Shown: piece after piece, positions 14,720-20,970 of the stretch | Layout: the number at the start of each line of letters is the position of its first letter | How positions within the stretch are numbered: the first letter of the stretch is position 1 | Assembly (NCBI GenBank): GCA_050258575.1 | Contig: JBLMYZ010000035.1 | Location: forward strand, 1-30,670 | DNA: 30,670 nt | Source of the DNA: JAPUDS01 sp050258575 | Lineage (GTDB): Bacteria > Patescibacteriota > Saccharimonadia > Saccharimonadales > Saccharimonadaceae | Direction: 5' to 3' | The notes under the pieces: generated by a model | What the model was told of the DNA's origin: nothing | The model's input: the letters and a program-made list of their open reading frames with translations, nothing else | Databases searched by the model: none | Program-made: the position numbers and the translations under genes

Positions 14720-15133
14720 ATGACAACACCAAATATCAAACAGCTCATCAGTCGGTACCGGCATATTGCGACGGTGCAAAACGCCGGTTTGGCTGCGGCC
14801 GTGGTGATTGCGCTGAGTTGGGTGTGGGGCGCGGTGTCAACACTGCAGCAAAACTATCAGCACCAGCGGCAAGTCGACACAAATGCTCAGCAGATAGAGA
14901 TCATGAAACTTCAGAACAAAAACTACACCTACCAACAGGCGTACTACAACAGCAGCGAGTTTCTTGAGCTGAGTGCAAGGACGCATCTCATGAAAGCAAT
15001 GCCTGGCGAGACGCTAGTGCTGCTGCCCGACTCGAGTCAAATAGTTGACGATGTGCCGAAACAGCAGACGACGACCCAACCCGCTCAGCGCAGTAACCTC
15101 GAAAAATGGACCCAGTTTTTCTTTGGCCAATAG
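14720..15133 (+). CDS. DivIC/FtsL-like septum protein
   Basis: 137 residues from ATG 14720. A TM helix lies at about 24-44 (AGLAAAVVIALSWVWGAV), then a coiled coil (about 45-85, LQQNYQHQRQVDTNAQQIEIMKLQNKN). A conserved end segment, FLELSARTHLMKAMPGETLVLLP, matches the DivIC/FtsB pattern in which a coiled coil leads to a short ARxxLxxxxPGExxxxL motif. The tail is Gln/Thr-rich. This fits a bitopic divisome component. A TATAAT box (14688-14693) precedes it and overlaps an in-frame TTG, so ATG 14720 is preferred. A specific divisome gene name is not assigned. Confidence 0.78.
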   Translation: MTTPNIKQLISRYRHIATVQNAGLAAAVVIALSWVWGAVSTLQQNYQHQRQVDTNAQQIEIMKLQNKNYTYQQAYYNSSEFLELSARTHLMKAMPGETLVLLPDSSQIVDDVPKQQTTTQPAQRSNLEKWTQFFFGQ

Positions 15134-15141
15134 TCTGAACC

Positions 15142-15170
15142 TTGACTAGCTCCGTTTGCTGCGATATAGT
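15142..15170 (+). promoter_or_regulatory. Promoter of the initiator tRNA
   Basis: TTGACT (15142-15147), 17-nt spacer, TATAGT (15165-15170). The start site is predicted near 15177, leaving a 5' leader of about 14 nt before the tRNA at 15191. Confidence 0.7.
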
Positions 15171-15190
15171 AGGGTCGCTCGGTTAGATAT

Positions 15191-15267
15191 CGCGGGGTAG
15201 AGCAGCCTGGTAGCTCGTCTGGCTCATAACCAGAAGGTCGTAGGTTCAAATCCTACCCCCGCTACCA
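15191..15267 (+). tRNA. Initiator tRNA-fMet (CAT)
   Basis: 77-nt tRNA with encoded CCA. Acceptor CGCGGGG against CCCCGCT leaves C1 and U72 unpaired, the initiator hallmark that blocks EF-Tu and permits formylation. The D arm AGCAGCCTGGTAGCTC is initiator-like. Anticodon loop CTCATAA. The anticodon stem is TCTGG/CCAGA, so only two of the three usual G-C pairs next to the loop are present (the third is T-A). It has its own promoter and terminator. Confidence 0.93.
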
Positions 15268-15274
15268 AGAAAAT

Positions 15275-15300
15275 ACGATCACTTCGGTGGTCGTTTTTTC
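15275..15300 (+). terminator. Terminator of the initiator tRNA
   Basis: ACGATCAC (15275-15282) pairs with GTGGTCGT (15287-15294) with one G-T wobble around a TTCG tetraloop, followed by a T-tract. It lies between the tRNA and the convergent flavoprotein gene. Confidence 0.85.
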
Positions 15301-15304
15301 TTAG

Positions 15305-16684
15305 CTATACTTTTACTTTCGAACAGGCAACACGGACAGCTTCGCTCCAGCTCGGGAAGGCGTGGAGGGTGTTTGCGACTTCGTGGGCGGTTAGTCCGAA
15401 CTGGATCGCCAGGGTTAACTCGTGGATAATCTCGCCGGCATGCGGGGCGGCAACGGTTGCGCCGAGCAGTATGCCGTGTTTGTCGGCAATAACTTTGACG
15501 AAACCGTCGCGGCAGTTGTCGATGTTTGACCGCGCGACAATATGTACCGGAGATAAACCGGTTTTTATAGGCAGGTCTCGTTTGAGACAGTCAGCTTCGC
15601 TCATGCCAACACTGGCAACTTCTGGAACTGCGAACGTGACGCGCGGCACTGCTGAGTAGTTTGGCGTGATTTTTCGCCGCGGATTTAGGAGGTTATTGGC
15701 GGCAATACGGCTTTCGTAGACACCGGTATGCGTATACAAGAACCGCCCGAGCACATCGCCGGCGGCATAGATACCCTTAACCGATGTTTCGAGGTAATCG
15801 TCGACCTCAACACCCTTAGGGGAATATTCGATTCCGGCATCGTCCAATCCCATGTCGACGTGAGGAGTTTTCCCGGCAGCGAGCAGGACATGCTCGACTT
15901 TTTCTGACTTTTCCATGCCGTCTACGAGATAGGTTACTTTTGTCAGAACGCCGTCTCTGGTAATACGTAACACTTTGGTGTGAGTAAGTACTTGTATGCC
16001 GCGGCGGGTTCGAAAACTTTTCTCCACCACTTCGCTTGTCTCGCGGTCCTCATTTGGCAGGAGTCTGCCAGCTTCTTCGCCTATAAATACTTTACTGCCA
16101 AAGGCGCTGAACAGGTTGGCGAATTCGCAGCCAGTTGCGCCGCCGCCGATGATAAAGAGCGAACGCGGCGGACGGCTGACGTCGAGGGCGGTTCTTGGGG
16201 TGAGGTAGGGGGTTTTGTCGAAGCCTTGGACGTTTCCGTCCGATGGTATCGCACCACTGGCGAGGAGGAAATGCCTGGCGCTCAAGTGGCGGCGGTTGAC
16301 GGTAATTTCGTGGGAAGATATAAAACGTGCTTCGCCGTGAAAGACGCTAATACCTTTGTTTTGATAGTATCGTTCGCTGCTCGCGACACCGCTCCGGCGG
16401 ACAGCAGTGTCTTTCCAGGCGCGGACAGAGGGGTAATTGTAGCCAACGCTGGCAGTTCGGAGTCCTAGCGACGGTCCGTGGTACTTTGCGTCGTCGTAGA
16501 CGCTACCGGCGCGCAAAAGCGCTTTCGAGGGGATACTCCCCCAGTTTGCCACCTCACCGCCAAGAGTGTCATGTTCGACGATTGCAACGCGCCACTTTTT
16601 CTCAGCGACGATATCTGCTGCTACACTGCCGCCGGCGCCGCTGCCGATGACGATAAGGTCGTAGTCATATGTCTGTTTTGTCAT
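15305..16684 (-). CDS. Pyridine nucleotide-disulfide oxidoreductase-family flavoprotein lacking the redox cysteines
   Basis: 459-residue FAD/NAD(P) oxidoreductase with the full dihydrolipoamide dehydrogenase/transhydrogenase fold. FAD loop VIGSGAGGS (12-20), NAD(P) loop FIIGGGATGCEFA, second FAD motif GIYAAGDVLG, and a C-terminal dimerisation domain. The active-site motif, usually GG-x-C-x4-C-IPSK, reads GGEVANWGSIPSK: both cysteines are replaced (Val45, Ser50). The C-terminal catalytic His of HxHPTxxE is Phe443 (HAFPSWSE); Glu448 remains. It therefore cannot use dithiol chemistry and probably transfers hydride to a quinone, nucleotide or other acceptor. It is closest in feel to SthA or Lpd relatives. 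Start ATG 16684 has SD GGAGGAAA. Last gene of a three-gene minus operon, 13 nt after the ATP-cone gene. Confidence 0.88.
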   Translation of the reverse strand: MTKQTYDYDLIVIGSGAGGSVAADIVAEKKWRVAIVEHDTLGGEVANWGSIPSKALLRAGSVYDDAKYHGPSLGLRTASVGYNYPSVRAWKDTAVRRSGVASSERYYQNKGISVFHGEARFISSHEITVNRRHLSARHFLLASGAIPSDGNVQGFDKTPYLTPRTALDVSRPPRSLFIIGGGATGCEFANLFSAFGSKVFIGEEAGRLLPNEDRETSEVVEKSFRTRRGIQVLTHTKVLRITRDGVLTKVTYLVDGMEKSEKVEHVLLAAGKTPHVDMGLDDAGIEYSPKGVEVDDYLETSVKGIYAAGDVLGRFLYTHTGVYESRIAANNLLNPRRKITPNYSAVPRVTFAVPEVASVGMSEADCLKRDLPIKTGLSPVHIVARSNIDNCRDGFVKVIADKHGILLGATVAAPHAGEIIHELTLAIQFGLTAHEVANTLHAFPSWSEAVRVACSKVKV

Positions 16685-16697
16685 ATAATTTCCTCCG

Positions 16698-16970
16698 TTA
16701 TACCATCATTTCGATAGTTCGATACATATAGGCTGCCTCGGGTTGGTAGGTTGACAGTTCGGCTGAGGCTTTGCGTCGGATGTCTGTGCTAGTTACTTCA
16801 GTTTTTGGCAGCAACCAGTCAATCACCGACCGACAGACACGCTCTGCTGCCAGATGCGCTTCACCTTCCGGGGTGTTGACACTGAGACATGCTTCGACGA
16901 GACTCTCATGCAAAATAAGTGGATCAAAAAGCGCGCTTTCGTGGCCATGAAGTACGTATGTCCTGTTCAT
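16698..16970 (-). CDS. Stand-alone ATP-cone-like protein
   Basis: 90-residue protein from ATG 16970. Most of its length resembles the ATP-cone of ribonucleotide reductase large subunits and NrdR: LILHESLVEACLSV (family F-x-x-x-K-I-x-x-S-L-x-x-A), then a helical middle, EVTSTDIRRKASAEL (family V-T-S-x-x-I-x-x-x-V), and a closing PEAAYMYRTIEM (family P-x-A-Y-x-R-F-A-x-V). No NrdR zinc ribbon is attached. Its ATG overlaps the TGA of the membrane protein upstream (ATGA, 16970-16967), with GGTGGA just before. It probably binds ATP/dATP and may regulate a partner, but no nrd gene is in the window. ATP-cone is inferred by pattern, moderately sure. Confidence 0.7.
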   Translation of the reverse strand: MNRTYVLHGHESALFDPLILHESLVEACLSVNTPEGEAHLAAERVCRSVIDWLLPKTEVTSTDIRRKASAELSTYQPEAAYMYRTIEMMV

Positions 16971-17692
16971 ATTCCACCCCCAAATTGCAAGAGAGCAATA
17001 TATAGCGTAAGGGCAACAAGCATGAGACCGCTCATCCACTGGAGAAATAGTTTGTTGTTTTCGCGCCACTGCTGCATACGGGCAATACTGTGGCCGCTCG
17101 TGAGATAAAAGGTGAGTAGTACCAGAGGCAGAGCGGCGGCAATAGCATAGAGTAACGCGTAGGCGAGCCAGGTATCGGCCGGTTGCTGAGCAATCGCGAC
17201 AGCGACCAGGAGCAGCGGTCCGGCAATAAATGGCAGCTCGCTTAGAACAGTGGTGAGCCCGAGACTGAACGCTTCGACGCCTGAGCGAGTTTTTTGTGCG
17301 CGCTCTAACAAGTAGCGGGCAAATGTGCGAGGTAGCCAAAGTCGAGTCCCTTCGCCGCGGCGGTAGTAGACGATGATCGTCAGTAGCCCGATCATGGGGG
17401 CGACAACTGCGATGACGAGCGTCAGCCAGCGGACCGCCTCGCTATGTGACACAACAGAGGTATTTGTCAGGACGACAATCGTTGTGAGGACGAGCACGGT
17501 GGCGGCGAGCGCGCCCGCTGCGTAGCTTGCGCCGAGCGCCAGTAGGCGCTGGGTGCCGACTCGGCGACTGAGCGAATGAGCGCTCATGTAGGCGAGGACG
17601 CTGACACTCAGTTGATAACATATATGCGCGAACAGCGCACCACCGACAAGCAAGAGGTAGTCTGCTGTACCGTTCAAAACGAAACTAGGCAT
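16967..17692 (-). CDS. Six-TM membrane protein of unknown function
   Basis: 241 residues with about six TM helices in two groups of three (about 12-35, 50-75, 85-110; then 140-165, 170-195, 215-238), separated by a basic loop (YYRRGEGTRLWLPRTFARYLLERAQKTR). The 3+3 layout and the SLGLTTVLSELPFIAGPLLL segment resemble LysE/CcdA/GAP-type small membrane proteins. It lacks the CcdA cysteine pair, so thiol transfer is unlikely. First gene of the minus operon with the ATP-cone protein and the cysteine-less flavoprotein. TATAAA (17729-17724) and TTGCAT (17753-17748) with an 18-nt spacer form a plausible promoter; the start ATG 17692 has AAAGGAAAA. Confidence 0.7.
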   Translation of the reverse strand: MPSFVLNGTADYLLLVGGALFAHICYQLSVSVLAYMSAHSLSRRVGTQRLLALGASYAAGALAATVLVLTTIVVLTNTSVVSHSEAVRWLTLVIAVVAPMIGLLTIIVYYRRGEGTRLWLPRTFARYLLERAQKTRSGVEAFSLGLTTVLSELPFIAGPLLLVAVAIAQQPADTWLAYALLYAIAAALPLVLLTFYLTSGHSIARMQQWRENNKLFLQWMSGLMLVALTLYIALLQFGGGI

Positions 17693-17800
17693 ATCTGTTT
17701 ATTTTCCTTTACTTACGGTTCTATTTATACCACAAGCGCTATGCAAAATGCAACGTTTTCAGAACGTATCTTGAAAATGCACCAAAATAGTATAGAACTA

Positions 17801-17829
17801 TTGACAAATCATAAGCTTTTTGCTATAAT
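17801..17829 (+). promoter_or_regulatory. Full-consensus extended promoter
   Basis: TTGACA (17801-17806), 17-nt spacer, TATAAT (17824-17829), preceded by an extended TG (TGCTATAAT). It is the strongest promoter in the window. It drives a 47-codon ORF at 17870. The other intergenic sequence between 17693 and 17869 is A/T-rich and shows the minus operon promoter only. Confidence 0.85.
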
Positions 17830-17869
17830 GGTAGTATAATCAAATAAAACAAACAAAAGGACAACAAAC

Positions 17870-18013
17870 ATGACCACTACTCAAAGCGAAGGCGAACTCG
17901 ACACCGTGATTCAACAGAGCTGGAAACGCATGCGTAGCACCGAGGAGATTCGTTCTTTTCTCGCACGCCGCGAAGCTGCGTTGGAAAACTGCGACGTTGA
18001 GCTGGGTTTTTAG
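17870..18013 (+). CDS. 47-residue protein, unknown function
   Basis: Short ORF starting MTTTQSEGELDTVIQQSWKR and ending VELGF. It is largely helical, mixed charge, with RSTEEIRSFLARREAAL as the likely main helix. There is no TM or signal peptide. A Shine-Dalgarno-like AAAGGA lies about 8 nt before ATG 17870, with a leader of about 34 nt from a perfect promoter. The transcript continues into inverted repeats at 18024-18047 and 18050-18087, the latter a strong hairpin. The combination predicts a highly expressed small protein. No family recognised. Confidence 0.68.
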   Translation: MTTTQSEGELDTVIQQSWKRMRSTEEIRSFLARREAALENCDVELGF

Positions 18014-18049
18014 AAACGGCTTCCGCTCAGTGTCATAGCTATGAGCGAA

Positions 18050-18087
18050 CACATAAAAAACTGGTAACGAGACCAGTTCTTTATGTG
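18050..18087. terminator. Long hairpin terminator shared by both strands
   Basis: CACATAAA...AACTGGT (18050-18065) pairs with ACCAGTT...TTTATGTG (18072-18087), with one A-C mismatch and a 6-nt loop. Read on the minus strand it gives AACTGGT/ACCAGTT followed by TTTTTT directly after the tRNA CCA, a classic terminator. It also closes the plus-strand 47-codon gene. Confidence 0.8.
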
Positions 18088-18162
18088 GTAGCACCGACTG
18101 GGAACGATCCAGTGACCTCAGGCTTATGAGTCCTGCGCTCTAACCAACTGAGCTACGGTGCC
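18086..18162 (-). tRNA. tRNA-Met elongator-like (CAT)
   Basis: 77-nt tRNA with encoded CCA (18088-18086). Acceptor GGCACCG pairs with CGGTGCT (G1-U72 wobble). D arm GCTCAGTTGGTTAGAGC; anticodon loop CTCATAA; T arm ACTGG-ATCGTTC-CCAGT, so the T loop begins ATC rather than TTC. The anticodon stem CAGGA/GCCTG has an A31-G39 mismatch beside the loop. General text resembles elongator tRNA-Met. A hairpin (18186-18210) lies upstream, and TGCTACAAT further upstream on the minus strand could be an extended -10. Confidence 0.85.
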
Positions 18163-18361
18163 GCGTCGAAATTGACTCCGACCGTTGGTTTCAAGCAAAT
18201 TTGAAAACCACTCGGTAAGGCATGAGAAATTGTAGCAAAAAACAGGGAATATGGCTAGAGAAGTGCATAATATAATCTTTTTTCAGCTGGCTTTCAAGTC
18301 GGGGCGATAAAGTGTGGACGTCACAAAAAGTGACAAATATATCCTAATGAAAGGAGAATAT

Positions 18362-18850
18362 ATGAAAAAATCACTCATAACCGCCGGGATTATTGGTTCA
18401 GTGGCAGCAACAGGCCTTACGGGGGTAGCAATAGCGAACGCTGAAACATCTACTCAGAAAAATACAAACCCGATGTCGAGTTTGGTAAACGCGATTGCCA
18501 GCAAATTCAACCTTAATGCGTCTGATGTACAGTCAGTGTTTGATGAACAGCGGGCCAAGATGGACGAAGAGCGTGAGCAAGAGGTAAAGGACGAAGTTGC
18601 CCAACTCATTACCGACGGTAAGTTGACGCAGGAGCAAGCCGACAAGATAAACGCCAAACGTGCAGATCTAAAAGCAGAACGCGAGACTCAACGGACGGCA
18701 GATCAGTCGCAGACGGAGGCGGAGCGTCAGGCTGATCGAGAGAAGCGGAAGACTGAGCTTGACACGTGGCTCAAGGATAATAGTATCGACGCTCAGTATG
18801 GCTACTTGCTGATGAGTGGGCGACCACACGGTAAAGATGGTGGACGCTAA
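18362..18850 (+). CDS. Secreted charged helical protein (DUF2680-like)
   Basis: 162 residues with a classical signal peptide (MKKSLITAGIIGSVAATGLTG, cleavage likely after AIANA). The mature part is very rich in Glu, Lys, Arg, Gln and Asp and almost all helical. LITDGKLTQEQADKINAKRADLKAE matches the DUF2680-like pattern (xxVxxGKIxxxQADxI). An upstream block, SKFNLNASDVQSVFDEQRAKM, fits the same kind of protein. A role in binding cations or surfaces is possible but unproven. ATG 18362 has AAGGAG five nt upstream; the in-frame ATGs further upstream have no SD and no signal peptide register. A GTCAC-AAAAA-GTGAC repeat at 18320-18334 lies in the leader. A strong terminator follows. Confidence 0.82.
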   Translation: MKKSLITAGIIGSVAATGLTGVAIANAETSTQKNTNPMSSLVNAIASKFNLNASDVQSVFDEQRAKMDEEREQEVKDEVAQLITDGKLTQEQADKINAKRADLKAERETQRTADQSQTEAERQADREKRKTELDTWLKDNSIDAQYGYLLMSGRPHGKDGGR

Positions 18851-18866
18851 GATGTAGCGTGTCATG

Positions 18867-18895
18867 AAATGCTCCCGAGAAGTTCGGGAGCATTT
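18867..18895. terminator. Rho-independent terminator between convergent genes
   Basis: AAATGCTCCCGA (18867-18878) pairs with TCGGGAGCATTT (18884-18895) around a 5-nt loop, with A/T tracts on both sides. It serves the secreted protein (plus) and the DUF5671-like gene (minus, stop at 18903). Confidence 0.85.
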
Positions 18896-18902
18896 GATCT
18901 AG

Positions 18903-20006
18903 TTAGTTTTGCGTAGTATCGGCGTAAACCATGGGGTCGTAGAGTTCAGCGTAGAGTTTGAAGCAGTGGTTGCCTTTCGGGTGGGAGACATTGTACAGAA
19001 AAGGCTCGTACCCGTTTGATTCGGAGTTGTTTGGAGTAGCATGACTGTCTCCACCTTTGCCGTAGCCGGAGGAGTATTCGTCGATGGTTCTCTCTGCGGT
19101 GAAGTCAGCACAGAGCTCATAATAGTAGCGTGTATAGCTGTTCTTGATCGGTGGATAGATCATGACTTCTGGCTGGTCTTTGGCTGAAGATTCAACTTTG
19201 GCGGTTGTTGATGGCTTGACATTTGGACGATAGATGATGAGATTATCTTCAATAACTGCTTTATCTTCTTTCGACAAGTAACCGATTTTGGAGGAGAGGA
19301 GGTCGTTAAGTGAGGCTGGCAATTGTTTTTTATCGTTGAGATAGCTCGAAATACTGCCGCTGATATCTGGTAACGCCTGCTCTATACGTCGATCTTGTTT
19401 CGTAGTGGAAGCATAGATAACCGGACCGACAATAGCAGTGATAAGTAGCGAGACTGCCGTTATGCCTAGCACAATCCAGGAGCCAAGACGAGCAAACTTG
19501 ACATGACCAAACAGTGTTGTACGGGCGATTAGAGCGACGTAAAACAGCAGTGAAACCAATGCTGAGAACAATACGACCTGGACGGCTGCTGACTTTTCGG
19601 CGCTGATAAGCATATTAACGAGTGCAAACACCGCGACGATGGCTGCGCCGATGGCAAAAAGTGCAAAAATCACGGCGTGGACAACCATAATCACCATGGC
19701 TGCACCGGTTTTTTTCGCCGGCTCGCGTCGGGAGTAAAACGCATCGATAACGCCGGCAATAAGGGTGAGAACAACGATAGCTGCGACTGGGTATGCAATC
19801 TCTTCGGCCGGATTATAATACAACGAGGTATTGTGGTTAAGAAAATAATTGAACACCGCGGCACTTAACCATATGACAGCAAATGCGCACCAACCCCAAA
19901 AGGCGTAGGTGAGCCACTGAAGAATAAGTGTCGGAGCGGTGTTCGGTGAGACATCGGGCGTATCTGGTTTCTTTGGTGTTGTTGCGGTAGATGATTCTTG
20001 TTCCAT
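18903..20006 (-). CDS. DUF5671-like multi-TM membrane protein with a C-terminal extracytoplasmic domain
   Basis: 367 residues. The N-terminal 30 are Thr/Pro-rich and disordered. Five to six TM helices follow between about 32 and 215 (YAFWGWCAFAVIWLSAAVFN; VAAIVVLTLIAGVIDAFYSRREPAKKTG; and later ones). A 150-residue soluble domain follows (LPASLNDLLSS, ELCADFTAERTIDEY, PKGNHCFKLYAEL) with two cysteines. The first TM pair and the FYSRREP loop resemble the DUF5671 proteins common in CPR genomes. Function unknown. ATG 20006 has AGGAGA upstream, and TATACT (20037-20032) gives a leader of about 20 nt. It diverges from tilS. Confidence 0.75.
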   Translation of the reverse strand: MEQESSTATTPKKPDTPDVSPNTAPTLILQWLTYAFWGWCAFAVIWLSAAVFNYFLNHNTSLYYNPAEEIAYPVAAIVVLTLIAGVIDAFYSRREPAKKTGAAMVIMVVHAVIFALFAIGAAIVAVFALVNMLISAEKSAAVQVVLFSALVSLLFYVALIARTTLFGHVKFARLGSWIVLGITAVSLLITAIVGPVIYASTTKQDRRIEQALPDISGSISSYLNDKKQLPASLNDLLSSKIGYLSKEDKAVIEDNLIIYRPNVKPSTTAKVESSAKDQPEVMIYPPIKNSYTRYYYELCADFTAERTIDEYSSGYGKGGDSHATPNNSESNGYEPFLYNVSHPKGNHCFKLYAELYDPMVYADTTQN

Positions 20007-20067
20007 GAGGTCTCCTGTTAGGTATTTTTAAAGTATAGCACGAGCATTTCGCGACCGCTAGATGATA

Positions 20068-20073
20068 TATACT
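20068..20073 (+). promoter_or_regulatory. -10 box of the predicted leaderless tilS promoter
   Basis: TATACT at 20068-20073 ends 7 nt before ATG 20081, and no Shine-Dalgarno is present. The divergent DUF5671-like gene has its own TATACT at 20037-20032. Confidence 0.5.
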
Positions 20074-20080
20074 AGAGGTT

Positions 20081-20920
20081 ATGAAATATATTGTGGCAGT
20101 TTCAGGAGGGGTTGATAGCGCTGTGCTGCTGCATGTGCTCGCCCGGCATTCGCCGCTCGAGCTAGTGGTGGCACATTTTGACCATGGTATTCGCGATGAC
20201 AGCGACAGTGATGTTTGGCATGTGGCAAGTCTCGCAAAAATCTATGATCTGCCGTTTGTGATGGCGCGGCAATGCCTAGGGGAGGGAACTAGCGAAGAGA
20301 TAGCGCGCAACGCTCGCTACGCGTGGTTGGAGACGGTACGGCAACAGTACGGTGCGGATGGGATTGCAACGGCGCATCATGAGGATGATCTGGTTGAGAC
20401 GGCCTGCTTGAACCTGCACCGCGGAACGGGGTGGCGGGGAATTGCGTCGCTACAAAACACGGCGCGGCTGTACCGGCCGTTACTGCAGACATCAAAGGCG
20501 CAGATCGTGCAGTACGCGCTCGACAACCGTCTGCACTGGCGCGAGGACACGACGAACGACGACATGCGCTACACCAGAAACCGTATTCGGCATCAGGTGA
20601 TTCCTCGGCTCAGCTCTCAGCAGCGACAGCGGATGGTGTCGCTAGCTCACCAACAACGCGAGGTGCGCCAGGCGATCGAAAAAGAGGCCGCGCAGGTGCT
20701 CGAGGTGCTGAAGGATACCGAGGGGTATCGGCGGTACGAGCTGGTGATGATGCCTGAGGTGGTGGTGCTAGAACTGCTGCGGCAAATCACACACAGCGCT
20801 TGCGAGCCCGCGCAGCTGCGGCGGTTATTGCATTTTGTGAAAACCGGCCGCTCTGGCTCGGTCATGCAAGTCGGTAACGGCACAACCGCCCGACTGACTG
20901 CGACACACGTTGTGCTGTAG
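20081..20920 (+). CDS. tilS: tRNA(Ile2)-lysidine synthetase, short form
   Basis: Uses ATP and lysine to convert C34 of tRNA-Ile(CAT) into lysidine, switching it from AUG to AUA decoding and from Met to Ile charging. PP-loop ATPase motif VSGGVDSAVLL (7-17). TilS signatures VAHFDHGIRDDSDSD, ATAHHEDDLVET, LNLHRGTGWRGIASL, YRPLL and RNRIRHQVIPRL. At 279 residues it lacks the long C-terminal tRNA-binding domains of the E. coli enzyme (432), as do other short forms. It is essential where tRNA-Ile2 is the only AUA reader. A candidate substrate tRNA (CAT, 14554-14629) is 5 kb away. It is followed 50 nt later by ftsH; the tilS-ftsH order is common in bacteria. Confidence 0.95.
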   Translation: MKYIVAVSGGVDSAVLLHVLARHSPLELVVAHFDHGIRDDSDSDVWHVASLAKIYDLPFVMARQCLGEGTSEEIARNARYAWLETVRQQYGADGIATAHHEDDLVETACLNLHRGTGWRGIASLQNTARLYRPLLQTSKAQIVQYALDNRLHWREDTTNDDMRYTRNRIRHQVIPRLSSQQRQRMVSLAHQQREVRQAIEKEAAQVLEVLKDTEGYRRYELVMMPEVVVLELLRQITHSACEPAQLRRLLHFVKTGRSGSVMQVGNGTTARLTATHVVL

Positions 20921-20970
20921 CAGATGTGATACGATAGAAAGGTACCTTGGAAAGGAAGGAAAGACGACCT

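Noticed and set aside
18014..18361. Another gene in the 348-nt region around the tRNA
   Set aside because: Only the terminator hairpins, the tRNA, a tRNA-leader hairpin and A/T-rich promoter sequence are visible; the minus ORF across 17840-18094 is a shadow of the 47-codon gene.
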